DNA of 64,000 nt from Saprospiraceae bacterium (GCA_022841745.1 JALHQW010000001.1:15166-79165), one strand, 5' to 3'; shown: positions 37,601 through 46,215, numbered from the stretch's first letter. The notes: generated by a model not told the origin, from the letters alone. Translations and numbers: made by a program.

Positions 37601-37974
37601 ACGAAGGCAATGGTAATTTTAAAGTTGTGCCGCTTCCTAGAGAGGTACAATTCTCCTCCGTGAACTGCATCCAAATCACTGACCTGAATGGAGACAATAA
37701 ACCAGACTTGCTTCTCGGTGGAAATGATGCTGGCTTCATGCCCCAGTTCTCTAAATTGGATGCAAGTTTTGGGAGTGTTTTGTTGAACAAGGGCAGCGGC
37801 CAATTTGAAAGAATAGAGAACAGATTGTCTGGATTTTTTGTGAAGGGTGACATGAAGTATTTGTTGGCCCTGAAAACCAAAGGAGAGGAGCGAATCGTAG
37901 CTTTGATAAACAACAAGCAACCAAAAGTATTCGCAAAGTTATTATCGGTCAAAAAAGTAGAATCGCCCCAATGA
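34621..37974 (+). CDS. CRTAC1-like FG-GAP/ASPIC lipoprotein (first copy)
   Basis: About 1117 residues with a lipoprotein signal (VALLLLQVSC). It is built from FG-GAP/VCBS propeller blades, each with a calcium-binding Dx[DN]xDG loop such as DINNDGLPD, DYDLDGDLD, DMDNDGYRD, DLDNDGDLD, DVDGDGDPD and DFDGDGDQD. An ASPIC/UnbV module lies at about 515-600 (SRGFQSSVDYKMVFGLG, VIWPDLSKS). The combination matches animal cartilage acidic protein 1 and its bacterial relatives. Likely a surface binding protein. I chose the ATG at 34621 over 34600 and 34606, which would lie within about 15 bases of the predicted transcription start. It overlaps the next gene by 4 bp. Confidence 0.93.
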   Translation: MRWTVAFLVALLLLQVSCADNKYDNLIFEQLPSSSTGISFINKVENNERMNIFSYRNFYNGGGVALGDINNDGLPDAYLTANMGDNKLYLNKGGLHFEDITEKAGVKGTKAWSTGVVMVDINADGWLDIYVCNAGYFEGDDQQNELFINNQDGTFTEKAAEFGLNENGYTTHAAFFDYDLDGDLDCYILNNSFMPVNTLNYSNNRELYAEDWPVEDFLKGGGDKLLRNDNGKFTDVSKEAGIYGSLIGFGLGVTVGDVNGDHWPDLYISNDFYERDYLYINQQNGSFKDEIESWTEHLSLASMGADMADINNDGFPEIFTTEMLPGDETRLKTLTLFENYSLYQMKLDRGFYHQYMQNCLHLNNRDKTFSEIAHFAGVSATDWSWGALMFDMDNDGYRDIYVCNGIFQDVIDQDFMDFFADDVMQKMALTGKKEELGKVTEKMPSVPIANKAFRNRGDLSFEDVGEKWGFSKPTFSNGAAYADLDNDGDLDLMVNNVNQEALVYRNHSTEKLKNHHLSINLKGKGQNTYAIGAMVNLYRGDEQLNFQLVPSRGFQSSVDYKMVFGLGHNKVIDSLVVIWPDLSKSVLLGPSADSTLLLNWSDANSKTTGNLYDLATQPDKLLAEVSNIFDKHAENTGFVDFYNEGLSFRMLSREGPKGAVADVNGDGLDDLFIGGAKGQPGQLYVQSSNGSFIPIEKNTFERDSSHEDTAVIFLDVDGDGDPDLFVGSGGNELPTNHRLLKDRIYFNDGKGNFTLNEKALPPNGMNTAVAVSLDFDGDGDQDLFVGSRSVSQIYGTPPRHYLYENDGKGQFKDVVKTVCPDLLRLGMVTDATLANIVGDESPELVIVGEWRNPMVFEVKKGLKLTKNNLSDYSGWWYAVKSADLDGDGDQDLVLGNRGENFYFTGSKDAPCKLWVGDFDSNGMLEKIMTRSIGGKDMPIPMKKELTSQLPGLKKENLRHTEYATKSIQELIPESNLKKAAIMEANFFQSAVALNEGNGNFKVVPLPREVQFSSVNCIQITDLNGDNKPDLLLGGNDAGFMPQFSKLDASFGSVLLNKGSGQFERIENRLSGFFVKGDMKYLLALKTKGEERIVALINNKQPKVFAKLLSVKKVESPQ

Positions 37975-39350
37975 AAAATAGCCTTAAAATATTGATTACC
38001 AATATATTGGTCTGTGTTACATTGCTTGCTGCTTATGTTATGAAGGCGCAAAACCTCATACCCAATCCAAGCTTCGAAATTTTGAAAGCATGCCCAACTG
38101 GTTCGGGGCAGCTAGATTTAGCCGAACCTTGGGAGGCAATACTAACTCCTGATTTATTCAATGTTTGTTCCGAATCAGTCACTTACGGAGTGCCCCAAAA
38201 TCAAACTTGTAATTACCTTCTACCACAGGAGGGTGATGGTTACACGGGCATGTTTGTTTACAATTCCCATGAGTTCATCCGAGTTACCTTGACAGATACG
38301 CTTGAGACAGGCAGGCGATATTATGTTAGGTTCTTTGTTGCTGCTGAAGATAATTGTGGTGCCACGAACATACCCTATGCCACTACCGACGCCATAGGTT
38401 TAGCAGTCAAAGGAACTGGCCCAATTGACAATTTCAGGGTAGTGGCACAAAACAGGGGGACAGTGATTTCAGATGCCTTGAAATGGACAAAAGTTAGCGG
38501 CTGTTTCGTTGCTGAGGGCAATGAGTTGATAGTTCAAATTGGCAATTTTCTCGATGATGACTCAACTTTGATAGCGACAAATATGCCACAAGTGCCCAAT
38601 ACACAACAGTTCAATTATATGTTTGTTGATGATGTATTACTAACGCCTTTTGACCCATTTCCTGATACTTTGTTGTTGTGCGACGGGCAACCATTAAACT
38701 TAAATGCCAGCTTTTATGACGCCAATCTTCAATGGCTGACTGGAGAAACCTCACCCGTTCTGTTGGCATTGGACACAGGCAATTTTGTTGTGACGGCCAC
38801 TATTGACGGGTGTGTAATGAGGGAGGAAGTTACAGTCGTAAATTTTAGCTACAAGGATTTGATGCCTCCAGACACATCCATTTGCAAAGGGGACGAAATT
38901 CGGCTTTCGCCGGGCATCCCTGGGCGCTATCGTTGGCAAAATGGAGATGAGGCAAAAACCATTACCATCTCAAAACCAGATACATACAAGGCGGTTGTAA
39001 GTAATATGTGCGGAGACTTCAATTTCGAGCAAAAATTGACCAACGAAGATTGTAGGTGTAGTGTCTTTGTACCCAATATCTTCACTCCGAATGGTGATGG
39101 CATCAATGACCTTTTGGAAATTGGATTAGGCTGCGATTATGAATACATCCCAAAGCAATTCAGGATTTTCAATCGCTGGGGAGGACTTGCTTTCTCTGCA
39201 GATAATTTTTTAGCGATAAAATGGGACGGAAACCAACAAGGCAAGCCAGCACAAAATGGCGAGTTTACTTGGTATTTGAGCTATGAATTAATCTATGATG
39301 GAAGATCTAGGCTGATTATTGAAGATGGAAGCGTAACAGTGGTTTATTGA
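37971..39350 (+). CDS. T9SS type B secreted protein (gliding-motility C-terminal domain)
   Basis: A 459-residue secreted protein. Signal peptide to about residue 26 (AAYVMKAQ). Residues about 27-210 form a carbohydrate-binding-like jelly-roll region opening with NLIPNPSFE; two short Ig-like modules follow (about 215-355, TLLLCDGQPLNL and TSICKGDEIRLSPG). The C-terminal sorting domain is clear: VFVPNIFTPNGDGINDLLEI and FRIFNRWGGLAF. The start ATG overlaps the stop of the FG-GAP gene (ATGA), so translation is probably coupled. No catalytic motif seen; likely a surface adhesin or binding protein. Confidence 0.9.
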   Translation: MKNSLKILITNILVCVTLLAAYVMKAQNLIPNPSFEILKACPTGSGQLDLAEPWEAILTPDLFNVCSESVTYGVPQNQTCNYLLPQEGDGYTGMFVYNSHEFIRVTLTDTLETGRRYYVRFFVAAEDNCGATNIPYATTDAIGLAVKGTGPIDNFRVVAQNRGTVISDALKWTKVSGCFVAEGNELIVQIGNFLDDDSTLIATNMPQVPNTQQFNYMFVDDVLLTPFDPFPDTLLLCDGQPLNLNASFYDANLQWLTGETSPVLLALDTGNFVVTATIDGCVMREEVTVVNFSYKDLMPPDTSICKGDEIRLSPGIPGRYRWQNGDEAKTITISKPDTYKAVVSNMCGDFNFEQKLTNEDCRCSVFVPNIFTPNGDGINDLLEIGLGCDYEYIPKQFRIFNRWGGLAFSADNFLAIKWDGNQQGKPAQNGEFTWYLSYELIYDGRSRLIIEDGSVTVVY

Positions 39351-39375
39351 TTAAGTGTTTGAAAAACAATTGGTT

Positions 39376-40461
39376 ATGAAAAAAATGCTGTGGTTTGTAT
39401 TGCTACCGGTTTGGGCGTTTTCGCAATCCCAGATTTTCTTCGTCAATGCGGGTGTAGGCATTGAACGTATCAACAGGGATGGCACTGGCCGTCAGGTCAT
39501 TGTGCCTTGGGCAAATAGTGCCTCACATGGTCTAGCCTTAGACAAACAACAGCAGAAGCTCTATTGGTCAGACTGGGTCGAGGACAAGATATTCAGGGCT
39601 AATTTTGACGGTACAGAAGTGGAAATCGTTATTGGCAATGGGCTCGACTTGCCAGAGGGCTTGAAGGTTGATGAAATCAACCACAAACTTTATTGGGTTG
39701 ATAGCGGCACCAAGAAAATACAACGAGCAAACCTTGATGGCTCACAAGTTGAGGACCTTATTACTTACCCTTTGGTAAACCTAGATGCCATAGCATTGGA
39801 TGTTGACGGAGGCAAAATGTATTGGACAGAGTGGGGGGCGGGTGCAGCAATTGGAAAGGTAAGCAGGGCGAACCTCAATGGGACAAACGAGGAAGAACTC
39901 ATTGCTATTCCAAACGGATTGCTCAAAGGGCTGGCATTGGACTTGGAGCATGGCAAAATGTACTGGACGGACTGTACTTTCAGTAAAGTGCAAAGGGCCA
40001 ATTTGGACGGAACCAATCTGGAAGACGTGTCGGCCCAAGGCTTTGGAGCGCCAAACGCCCTTGATATAGACCTCCTAAATGGCTGGGTTTATTGGACTGA
40101 TTTCAGTTTGCAAAAAATCAGACGCATTTCTTTCGATGGATACTATAGCCAAGATATTTTGACGGTTGGTCTTGATTCCCCACAAGATATCGCATTGAAC
40201 ATCAATGAAGTGGAAACTCCATTGGCTGCGAAAGTGGTGTTTTGGCACCAAGGCTTCAGCCCTAACCCAGCCACTGACTGGCTAAAAATTAGGGGTTTGT
40301 TACCATCCGATTTGGTGTTGATTTTTGACATAAATGGCAAAATGGCTGGTCGCCAACAAGGAGGTGAAGTCAATTTAGCTGGGTACGTTGCAGGAAGCTA
40401 TTTTGCAAAAATTATTCGGCATTCAAACAAAATCTATCACTTGCGATTTGAAAAAATCTGA
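39376..40461 (+). CDS. YWTD (LDL-receptor class B) propeller protein with T9SS type A tail
   Basis: A 361-residue secreted protein. Signal peptide MKKMLWFVLLPVWAFSQS; the GTG at 39355 would add seven residues and is less likely. Residues about 20-275 form a six-bladed YWTD propeller like that of LDL receptors: KLYWSDWVEDKIFRANFDGT, KLYWVDSGTKKIQRANLDG, KMYWTEWG, KMYWTDCTFSKVQRANLDG and WVYWTDFSLQKI. The tail (about 290-361) is a type A sorting domain beginning FSPNPATDWLKI. It lies 25 bp after the T9SS type B gene and 13 bp before the second FG-GAP gene. Ligand unknown. Confidence 0.9.
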   Translation: MKKMLWFVLLPVWAFSQSQIFFVNAGVGIERINRDGTGRQVIVPWANSASHGLALDKQQQKLYWSDWVEDKIFRANFDGTEVEIVIGNGLDLPEGLKVDEINHKLYWVDSGTKKIQRANLDGSQVEDLITYPLVNLDAIALDVDGGKMYWTEWGAGAAIGKVSRANLNGTNEEELIAIPNGLLKGLALDLEHGKMYWTDCTFSKVQRANLDGTNLEDVSAQGFGAPNALDIDLLNGWVYWTDFSLQKIRRISFDGYYSQDILTVGLDSPQDIALNINEVETPLAAKVVFWHQGFSPNPATDWLKIRGLLPSDLVLIFDINGKMAGRQQGGEVNLAGYVAGSYFAKIIRHSNKIYHLRFEKI

Positions 40462-40474
40462 GCAAAGAACGAAC

Positions 40475-43400
40475 ATGACGAAGACGATTATATGGACAGC
40501 CATAGTGCTTTTAATGCTTGGCGGCTGTCAAAATAAACCAGCTGGTGAGGCACAGTTCAAGCTTTTAAGGAAGGATGAAACAGGTCTAGATTTCACAAAC
40601 AATCCTAAACAAACGGGCGGCTTCAATGTCCTGAAGTACATGTACTTCTTTAACGGTGGTGGCATAGCTGCGGGCGATTTCAACAACGACGGGATGGTTG
40701 ACCTATTCTTTACCGCCAACCAAACCCAGAACAAGCTATTCCTTAACCAAGGGAACCTCAAATTCACAGAAGTAACGGACAAGACAGGCCTAACCGAGAA
40801 AATAGAGGGCTTGAAGTGGAGCACTGGGGCATCAGTCGTGGACATTAACAATGACGGCATGCTCGACATTTACGTGAATGGGGTGGGGGACTACCAAGGT
40901 GTAAAGGGAAGGAACCAGCTCTGGGTTTGCCAAAAAATAGAAAACGGAATTCCTGTTTTCAAGGATATGGCCACAGCGTATGGCCTTGATTTTCAAGTAT
41001 TTGGCACGCAAGCTACCTTCTTCGACTACGACCTTGATGGCGACCTTGATGTGTTCCAACTCAACCACTCACTGCATCAAAATGGCACTTTTGGCCAGCG
41101 GCGGCAGTTCGCTGGGAAGCAGCACCCGCAGTCAGGTGATAAGCTGCTCCGCAATGACTCCCACCTCTTAGATGAGGGTGTGAATGGTGGCAAATTCACG
41201 GATGTTACGTTGGAGGCTGGGATCAACAGCACGGTCATTGGCTACGGCCTCGGCGTGGTGACGGGAGACGTGAACAACGATGGTTGGCCGGACATCTACA
41301 TCGGCAACGATTTCCATGAAAACGATTACCTCTACATCAACCAGCGAAATGGTAATTTCAAGGAGGTGCTGACCGAGTCAATGCAACACACCAGCCGTTT
41401 CTCAATGGGTGTTGACATCGGCGACGTGAACAACGATGGTTGGGGCGACATTGTCTCGCTTGATATGCAACCGGAAGACCCTGAAATCCTGCGAAGCTCG
41501 CTCGGCGAGGATGGCTTTTCGCAATTCCAATTCAAGCTTGGCTATGGTTACAACGAGCAGTTTGCGCATAATGCCCTTCAAATGAACCTGGGGCTTTATT
41601 CAGCCTACTTGCCTGGGAGTCCTTTTTCGGCCCTTAGTTCATTTGGCCCGCCAATCTCCAGCCCAAAATTCTCCGAAATATCAAGGTTTGCTGGCGTTTT
41701 CGCCACCGATTGGTCATGGGCGGCGCTGTTCTGCGACTTCGACCACGATGGGCAAAAAGACTTGTTTATCAGCAATGGTATCCCCCGACGCATGAATGAT
41801 ATTGATTATGCCAATTTCATGGCCAGCGACGAAAAGAACGACAAATGGCAGTACGTGGACAGCCTCGATAACCCCGACCTTAAAGTGGTGGAACGGATGC
41901 CTAAAATCAAGTTGCCCAATAAATTTTACCGAAACACGGCTTCGCACGGTGGTGGGTTAGGTGTGAAATTCGATGACCTTGCCGACCAGATTTCAGGCAG
42001 CCAGCCCAGCTACTCCAACGGCTCCATCTATGCCGACCTCGACAGCGACGGCGACCTCGACATCGTGACAAACAATATCCAAGACGAACCCTTCGTCTAT
42101 CAGAACTTAACCGTTGAGAACAAGCAACCTAATCATAACTTCTTAAAAATCAACTTAAAAGGAACCGACAAAAACCTGAACGCCATCGGAGCGAGGGTAG
42201 TTGTTTTCAAAAAAGGCAGCGAAAAAATAGTGTATGAAAATTACCCCGTGCGTGGCTACCAATCCAGCATGCTAGGGCCACTGCACATCGGGCTTGGCGA
42301 CACGACGACATTGGATTCTGTTGTGGTCATTTGGCCAAACCGCCAGTCCCAACGACTTGCCAATCTCAAATATAACAGTACCATAGAGGTGGTGTTCGAC
42401 TCAGAAAATGCCCTGATTTTTGATTTCAAATTATTGGCTGAAAAAGCACCACCACCATATTTGTTTTCCTCATCAGAGCTTGAGGATAAGCGACTTAAGA
42501 TATTTAAGCACTTTAATGTACTTGATTTTATCCACGAAGAAAACCCCTTTGTTGAGTTCAACCGGGAGGGGCTAATACCGCACATGGTTTCAGCCGAGGG
42601 GCCTGCGTTGGCTGTTGGCGATGTGAACGGTGACGGGCTTGATGATGTGTTTTTCGGCTCCGCAAAAAGGGAAAAATCCGCCCTCTACCTCCAAAAAATG
42701 AGTGGCATTTTTGAATTAAAAACGCCTACCGCTATACTTACCGACAGCATATTCGAGGACGTGGACGCTACCTTCGCAGACCTCGACAGCGATGGCGACC
42801 AAGACCTCGTCGTTGCCGCTGGCGGCAACGAGTATCGGGGGAAAGAGGAGGCCATGAAGCAGCGCTGGTACCGCAATGACGGCAACTACAACTTCCAACG
42901 CATTGATTTTCAGGGCGTTTACATGACCGCTGGCACTGTGGCCGTCGCTGATTTTGATGGCGACAAATTGCCAGATGTATTCCTCGGTGCAAGGGCATTG
43001 CCTTGGAACTATGGCATCGTGCCGACCTCCGTTTTGCTCCGCAACAAAGGCAATGGACAGTTTGAGAATGTGACCGAAATGGTCGCTAAAGGGCTTTCAA
43101 AGGTTGGCTTCGTAAAGGATGCTTCTTGGGCGGATATGGACGCCAACGGCTCGCCTGATTTGGTGCTCGCTATGGAATGGGGGCCAATCACTGTTTTTTA
43201 CAATGATGCCAAGTCGCTCGTTCAATCCGCAATCCACAATCCACAATCCGAAATCGCAACTGGATGGTGGAACTTTGCCCTTCCCTACGACTTCGACGGT
43301 GATGGCGACTTGGACATTTTGGCGGGCAATACAGGGATCAACAGCCGATTAAAGCCAACGCCTGAACAGCCGGTGCGGATGTATGTGGCAGATTTTGACG

Positions 43401-43972
43401 GAAACGAGCAGGTGGAACAACTACTGACGTTTTGGCTAGGAGGAAAAGAGATTCCTTTTGCCACACATGCCGAAATCATCAAGCAATTACCATCGCTCAA
43501 AAAGAATTTCCTTTATGCCAAGGACTTCGCCAAGGCCAGTGCCGCCGACCTAGTGGGGCAGGCTGCGTTGAAAAAAGCAGTGAAATGGGAGGCGAATGAA
43601 TTCACCAGTATGTATTTTGAAAATATTGGTAAAGGTGAATTTGCATCCCACCCCTTGTCCGAAGAGTTGCAGTTTTCTACCCTCAACGCCGCCGAACTAG
43701 CCGACCTCGACGGCGATGGTAAAATGGAGGTGTTGCTCCACGGCAACTTCTCGCAGTGCAACATCGAAATGGGGCGCTACGATGCGCTATATGGAAACGT
43801 CCTTCGCATAGGCAAGGGCGGTAAGATGGAGGTTTTCCCCCTCGGCAATGTGCGGATTGATGGCGAGGTTCGCCGGATTGGGCGAGTGAAATTGGGCAAT
43901 GGGAACGGGTTCGTTTTTGCGAGAAACAATGGGGCGGCAGTGCTTCTGAAGCCTGAAAACCCATTGGAATAG
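40475..43972 (+). CDS. CRTAC1-like FG-GAP/ASPIC lipoprotein (second copy)
   Basis: About 1165 residues; lipobox Cys in LLMLGGC. It is a paralogue of the protein at 34621 with the same order: FG-GAP blades (DFNNDGMVD, DINNDGMLD, DYDLDGDLD, DVNNDGWPD, DLDSDGDLD), ASPIC/UnbV module at about 555-640 (VRGYQSSMLGPLHIGLG, VIWPNRQSQ), and a second propeller (DVNGDGLDD, DLDSDGDQD, DFDGDGDLD). I start at ATG 40475; the frame open to 40388 would overlap the YWTD gene. The stretch 43221-43257 is a short tandem repeat read in frame as QSAIHNPQSE, giving a loop a few residues longer than in the paralogue. Last gene of the operon. Confidence 0.93.
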   Translation: MTKTIIWTAIVLLMLGGCQNKPAGEAQFKLLRKDETGLDFTNNPKQTGGFNVLKYMYFFNGGGIAAGDFNNDGMVDLFFTANQTQNKLFLNQGNLKFTEVTDKTGLTEKIEGLKWSTGASVVDINNDGMLDIYVNGVGDYQGVKGRNQLWVCQKIENGIPVFKDMATAYGLDFQVFGTQATFFDYDLDGDLDVFQLNHSLHQNGTFGQRRQFAGKQHPQSGDKLLRNDSHLLDEGVNGGKFTDVTLEAGINSTVIGYGLGVVTGDVNNDGWPDIYIGNDFHENDYLYINQRNGNFKEVLTESMQHTSRFSMGVDIGDVNNDGWGDIVSLDMQPEDPEILRSSLGEDGFSQFQFKLGYGYNEQFAHNALQMNLGLYSAYLPGSPFSALSSFGPPISSPKFSEISRFAGVFATDWSWAALFCDFDHDGQKDLFISNGIPRRMNDIDYANFMASDEKNDKWQYVDSLDNPDLKVVERMPKIKLPNKFYRNTASHGGGLGVKFDDLADQISGSQPSYSNGSIYADLDSDGDLDIVTNNIQDEPFVYQNLTVENKQPNHNFLKINLKGTDKNLNAIGARVVVFKKGSEKIVYENYPVRGYQSSMLGPLHIGLGDTTTLDSVVVIWPNRQSQRLANLKYNSTIEVVFDSENALIFDFKLLAEKAPPPYLFSSSELEDKRLKIFKHFNVLDFIHEENPFVEFNREGLIPHMVSAEGPALAVGDVNGDGLDDVFFGSAKREKSALYLQKMSGIFELKTPTAILTDSIFEDVDATFADLDSDGDQDLVVAAGGNEYRGKEEAMKQRWYRNDGNYNFQRIDFQGVYMTAGTVAVADFDGDKLPDVFLGARALPWNYGIVPTSVLLRNKGNGQFENVTEMVAKGLSKVGFVKDASWADMDANGSPDLVLAMEWGPITVFYNDAKSLVQSAIHNPQSEIATGWWNFALPYDFDGDGDLDILAGNTGINSRLKPTPEQPVRMYVADFDGNEQVEQLLTFWLGGKEIPFATHAEIIKQLPSLKKNFLYAKDFAKASAADLVGQAALKKAVKWEANEFTSMYFENIGKGEFASHPLSEELQFSTLNAAELADLDGDGKMEVLLHGNFSQCNIEMGRYDALYGNVLRIGKGGKMEVFPLGNVRIDGEVRRIGRVKLGNGNGFVFARNNGAAVLLKPENPLE
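43221..43257 (+). repeat. In-frame AATCC-type repeat block inside a coding sequence
   Basis: TTCAATCCGC, AATCCAC, AATCCAC and AATCCG words, the same type as the block before fabD, lie within the second FG-GAP gene and preserve its frame. Confidence 0.85.
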
Positions 43973-43987
43973 AACATAGGTTTTGAA

Positions 43988-44018
43988 TTTGACTAATTGC
44001 TCGATTCGTTTATCTTTG
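43988..44018 (+). promoter_or_regulatory. Promoter of the Uma2 gene
   Basis: TTTG (43988-43991), 19 bases, then TATCTTTG (44011-44018), a full match to the Bacteroidota consensus. Confidence 0.75.
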
Positions 44019-44034
44019 TATAAAAATGAAAGTC

Positions 44035-44619
44035 ATGTCAGCAGCAATAGCACAAGCCGAACCTAAGAAAAAGACACCTGCTCGCCAGCCAAAGCGAATA
44101 AGTTTGCAGGAGTTTCTACGTGATTATTCTGATATAGAAGATGGGTTTAAGTATGAGTTAAGTCATGGTTTAATTGAAAAAACTTTAAAGATGAACCAGT
44201 TTCAGTCAAAGCTATTTTTTATACTCAATAGGTTGTTTATTAATACCGTAGCTTTTAAAAATGGAGGAGGTTTAATTTCTGAAATTGACATGGTAACTGT
44301 AGGCTCACAACTTAGGCGGCCTGATATTGCATTTTATTCAGGAGAACAAATCAAAATAATGACCCCATCCAGCAACCAAGTTGCCCCATGGCTCGCAGAG
44401 GTTATTTCACCGACTGATAACGCCGACAAAATCAACGAAAAACTCAAAGAATACTTCGATGCCGGGGTTCAGGTCGTTTGGCATATTTATCCAGCATCCG
44501 CTCAAGTTTACGTCTATACAGCACTCGACGAAGTAACAATTTGCATTGGCAACAAGATTTGCAGCGGTGCACCTGCATTGCCTGATTTGGAAATTACTGC
44601 GGCAAAATTGTTTGCCTAA
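44035..44619 (+). CDS. Uma2-family PD-(D/E)XK nuclease-fold protein (DUF820)
   Basis: About 194 residues with the Uma2/DUF820 pattern: a Tyr/Glu start of the fold (YELSHGLIEKTL), Asp in RRPDIAFYSGE, then Glu in WLAEVISPTDNADKINEKL and the strand GVQVVWHIYP. These give the D...ExS residues of a restriction-endonuclease-like site. The family is common in cyanobacteria and some Bacteroidota; targets are unknown. With the promoter ending at 44018, the ATG at 44026 would be almost leaderless, so I prefer ATG 44035; both are possible. The stop codon overlaps that of the convergent M28 peptidase gene. Confidence 0.88.
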   Translation: MSAAIAQAEPKKKTPARQPKRISLQEFLRDYSDIEDGFKYELSHGLIEKTLKMNQFQSKLFFILNRLFINTVAFKNGGGLISEIDMVTVGSQLRRPDIAFYSGEQIKIMTPSSNQVAPWLAEVISPTDNADKINEKLKEYFDAGVQVVWHIYPASAQVYVYTALDEVTICIGNKICSGAPALPDLEITAAKLFA

Positions 44620-46112
44620 TCTTGTTCTTCCCCACGCTCTTTAACATACTTGCTTCCCTTATTCGTCCATTCAATCTTCCCTTCCTTATTGGCAATCAGC
44701 TTGGCAGCTGCCGTGTAGGCTTGGCAAAACTTCAATAGGTAGTCATAATCTATGGAGTCGGCATTGTCGGCAGCTTGGTGGTAGTATTTGAAAACCGATT
44801 CGTCCATGGCGGTGATGCCTGGCGCAAAATCAACTGCGGGTATCCCTTTGGCAGCGAAAGAAATATTATCCGACCTTTCATAAAGATTTTGTTCTGGAGC
44901 AGGGTCGCCGAGCATAGAAAGTCCAACCATACTCCCTGCTTTTTCAAGGTCTTCATCCACGTTGGTCAAGCCCTTGCCAATGACGTTGAAATGGGCAGTT
45001 GAATTATAGCCCGCACCATCCGTGTTCAAGTTGAAAACAACCTGGTTCAAAGGCACAGGTGGGTTGTCAGCAAACCACTGACTGCCCAACATGCCCATCT
45101 CTTCGGCGGTACAGGCCAAGAGAAGCACCGAACGCTTTGGAGGATTTGCGGCTAATTCCTTGGCCGCAGCCATGAGCGCCACGACGCCAATGCCATTGTC
45201 ACGGGTGCCATTAAAGATGCTGTCCTGCGGAGAATAGGCTGCCCCTCCTTGCTTCCCAGTTCCAACATGGTCGTAATGGGCACTGAGCAGTACAAACTCA
45301 TTGCGAAGCACCTCGTCCTTCCCTTCGATATAGCCAACGATATTGGAGGCATGCACTTTTTCCTCAGCACCGGGCTCCAGCTTTATGGCGGATGCTTGGG
45401 GCGTTTGGTTGAGTTTTGTGGAAATAATGCCATCGCCTTGTTCCTTCGCCCAGCCATAGACAATGTTCGACTTTCCGTCAGCATCGTGATCTAAGTCCAT
45501 GCGCTCTTTCTTGAAAAAGCTTTGGGCAAACTGCCAAGGCAAGCCCATTCGGTAGGCTTCAATCAAAGCAATAGCACCCCGCTCGGCGGCCAGCTCCTGT
45601 TTTCTTTTCATGGAAGCAAAGACATCGTTGGGCGAGTTGCCTGTGGGCAGGCCCGTTATGGTCACCACGATTTTGCCTTTTACGTCCAAGCCTTTGTAGT
45701 CATCAGAGCCATCGGCTTCGTCCACCCAGCCATACCCAGCGAAAACGATGGGTGCTTGCTGGTCTATTTTCGAGCCATTGATAATCAAGAGATTGTCCGC
45801 TAAGCTGAAAGTTTTTTCGCCGATCTTAAGCAATGCTTCTTTCGGCGGCTGCACAATTTTGAAGGGGACTTTCTGGAAGCTGCCGTTCAAGGACGACAGG
45901 TTTTTTACGCCATAGTCCTTCCATGCCTTGGCAATGAAATCGGCGGCCATTTGCTCGCCCTTGGATGCTGTCCTACGGCCTTGGAGTTCAACGGAGGCAA
46001 TGTATTTCAGGTTGGATTCAACTTCGGCTTTTGTGAAATTGAAAGCTGGTGATTGGGCATTCAAGCAAAAAATGAAGAGCGTTTTGAACGCAAAAAGCAA
46101 AAAAGACTTCAT
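44616..46112 (-). CDS. Secreted M28 family zinc aminopeptidase
   Basis: A 498-residue exported peptidase. Signal peptide to about residue 20 (IFCLNAQS), a PA-like insert at about 100-240 (PIVFAGYGWVDE, KGKIVVTI), then the M28 catalytic domain. Zinc ligands and catalytic residues are visible: His279 and Asp281 in SAHYDHVGTG, Asp305 in TRDNGIG, Glu337-Glu338 in CTAEEMGMLGS, Asp364 in NLNTDGAG and His445 in YYHQAADN. Expected to release N-terminal amino acids from peptides in the periplasm or outside. Its last 4 bases overlap the convergent Uma2 gene. Confidence 0.94.
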   Translation of the reverse strand: MKSFLLFAFKTLFIFCLNAQSPAFNFTKAEVESNLKYIASVELQGRRTASKGEQMAADFIAKAWKDYGVKNLSSLNGSFQKVPFKIVQPPKEALLKIGEKTFSLADNLLIINGSKIDQQAPIVFAGYGWVDEADGSDDYKGLDVKGKIVVTITGLPTGNSPNDVFASMKRKQELAAERGAIALIEAYRMGLPWQFAQSFFKKERMDLDHDADGKSNIVYGWAKEQGDGIISTKLNQTPQASAIKLEPGAEEKVHASNIVGYIEGKDEVLRNEFVLLSAHYDHVGTGKQGGAAYSPQDSIFNGTRDNGIGVVALMAAAKELAANPPKRSVLLLACTAEEMGMLGSQWFADNPPVPLNQVVFNLNTDGAGYNSTAHFNVIGKGLTNVDEDLEKAGSMVGLSMLGDPAPEQNLYERSDNISFAAKGIPAVDFAPGITAMDESVFKYYHQAADNADSIDYDYLLKFCQAYTAAAKLIANKEGKIEWTNKGSKYVKERGEEQD

Positions 46113-46215
46113 GGTATTTTTAATTGAAGCGCAATGTTAAGCAAAAAGGCACGTTTTAGCGGCTGTTTGCCTGTAAACGTGGAGGTTCGGCCTTTTCAAG
46201 CATGGCCAACTTTGT

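Noticed and set aside
40388-40474. Longer N-terminus for the second CRTAC1-like protein
   Set aside because: It overlaps the YWTD gene and would bury the lipoprotein signal 29 residues into the protein.
34621-43972. Frameshifted single giant gene made of the adjacent FG-GAP genes
   Set aside because: Each has its own signal peptide and complete domain order, and two secreted-protein genes lie between them.
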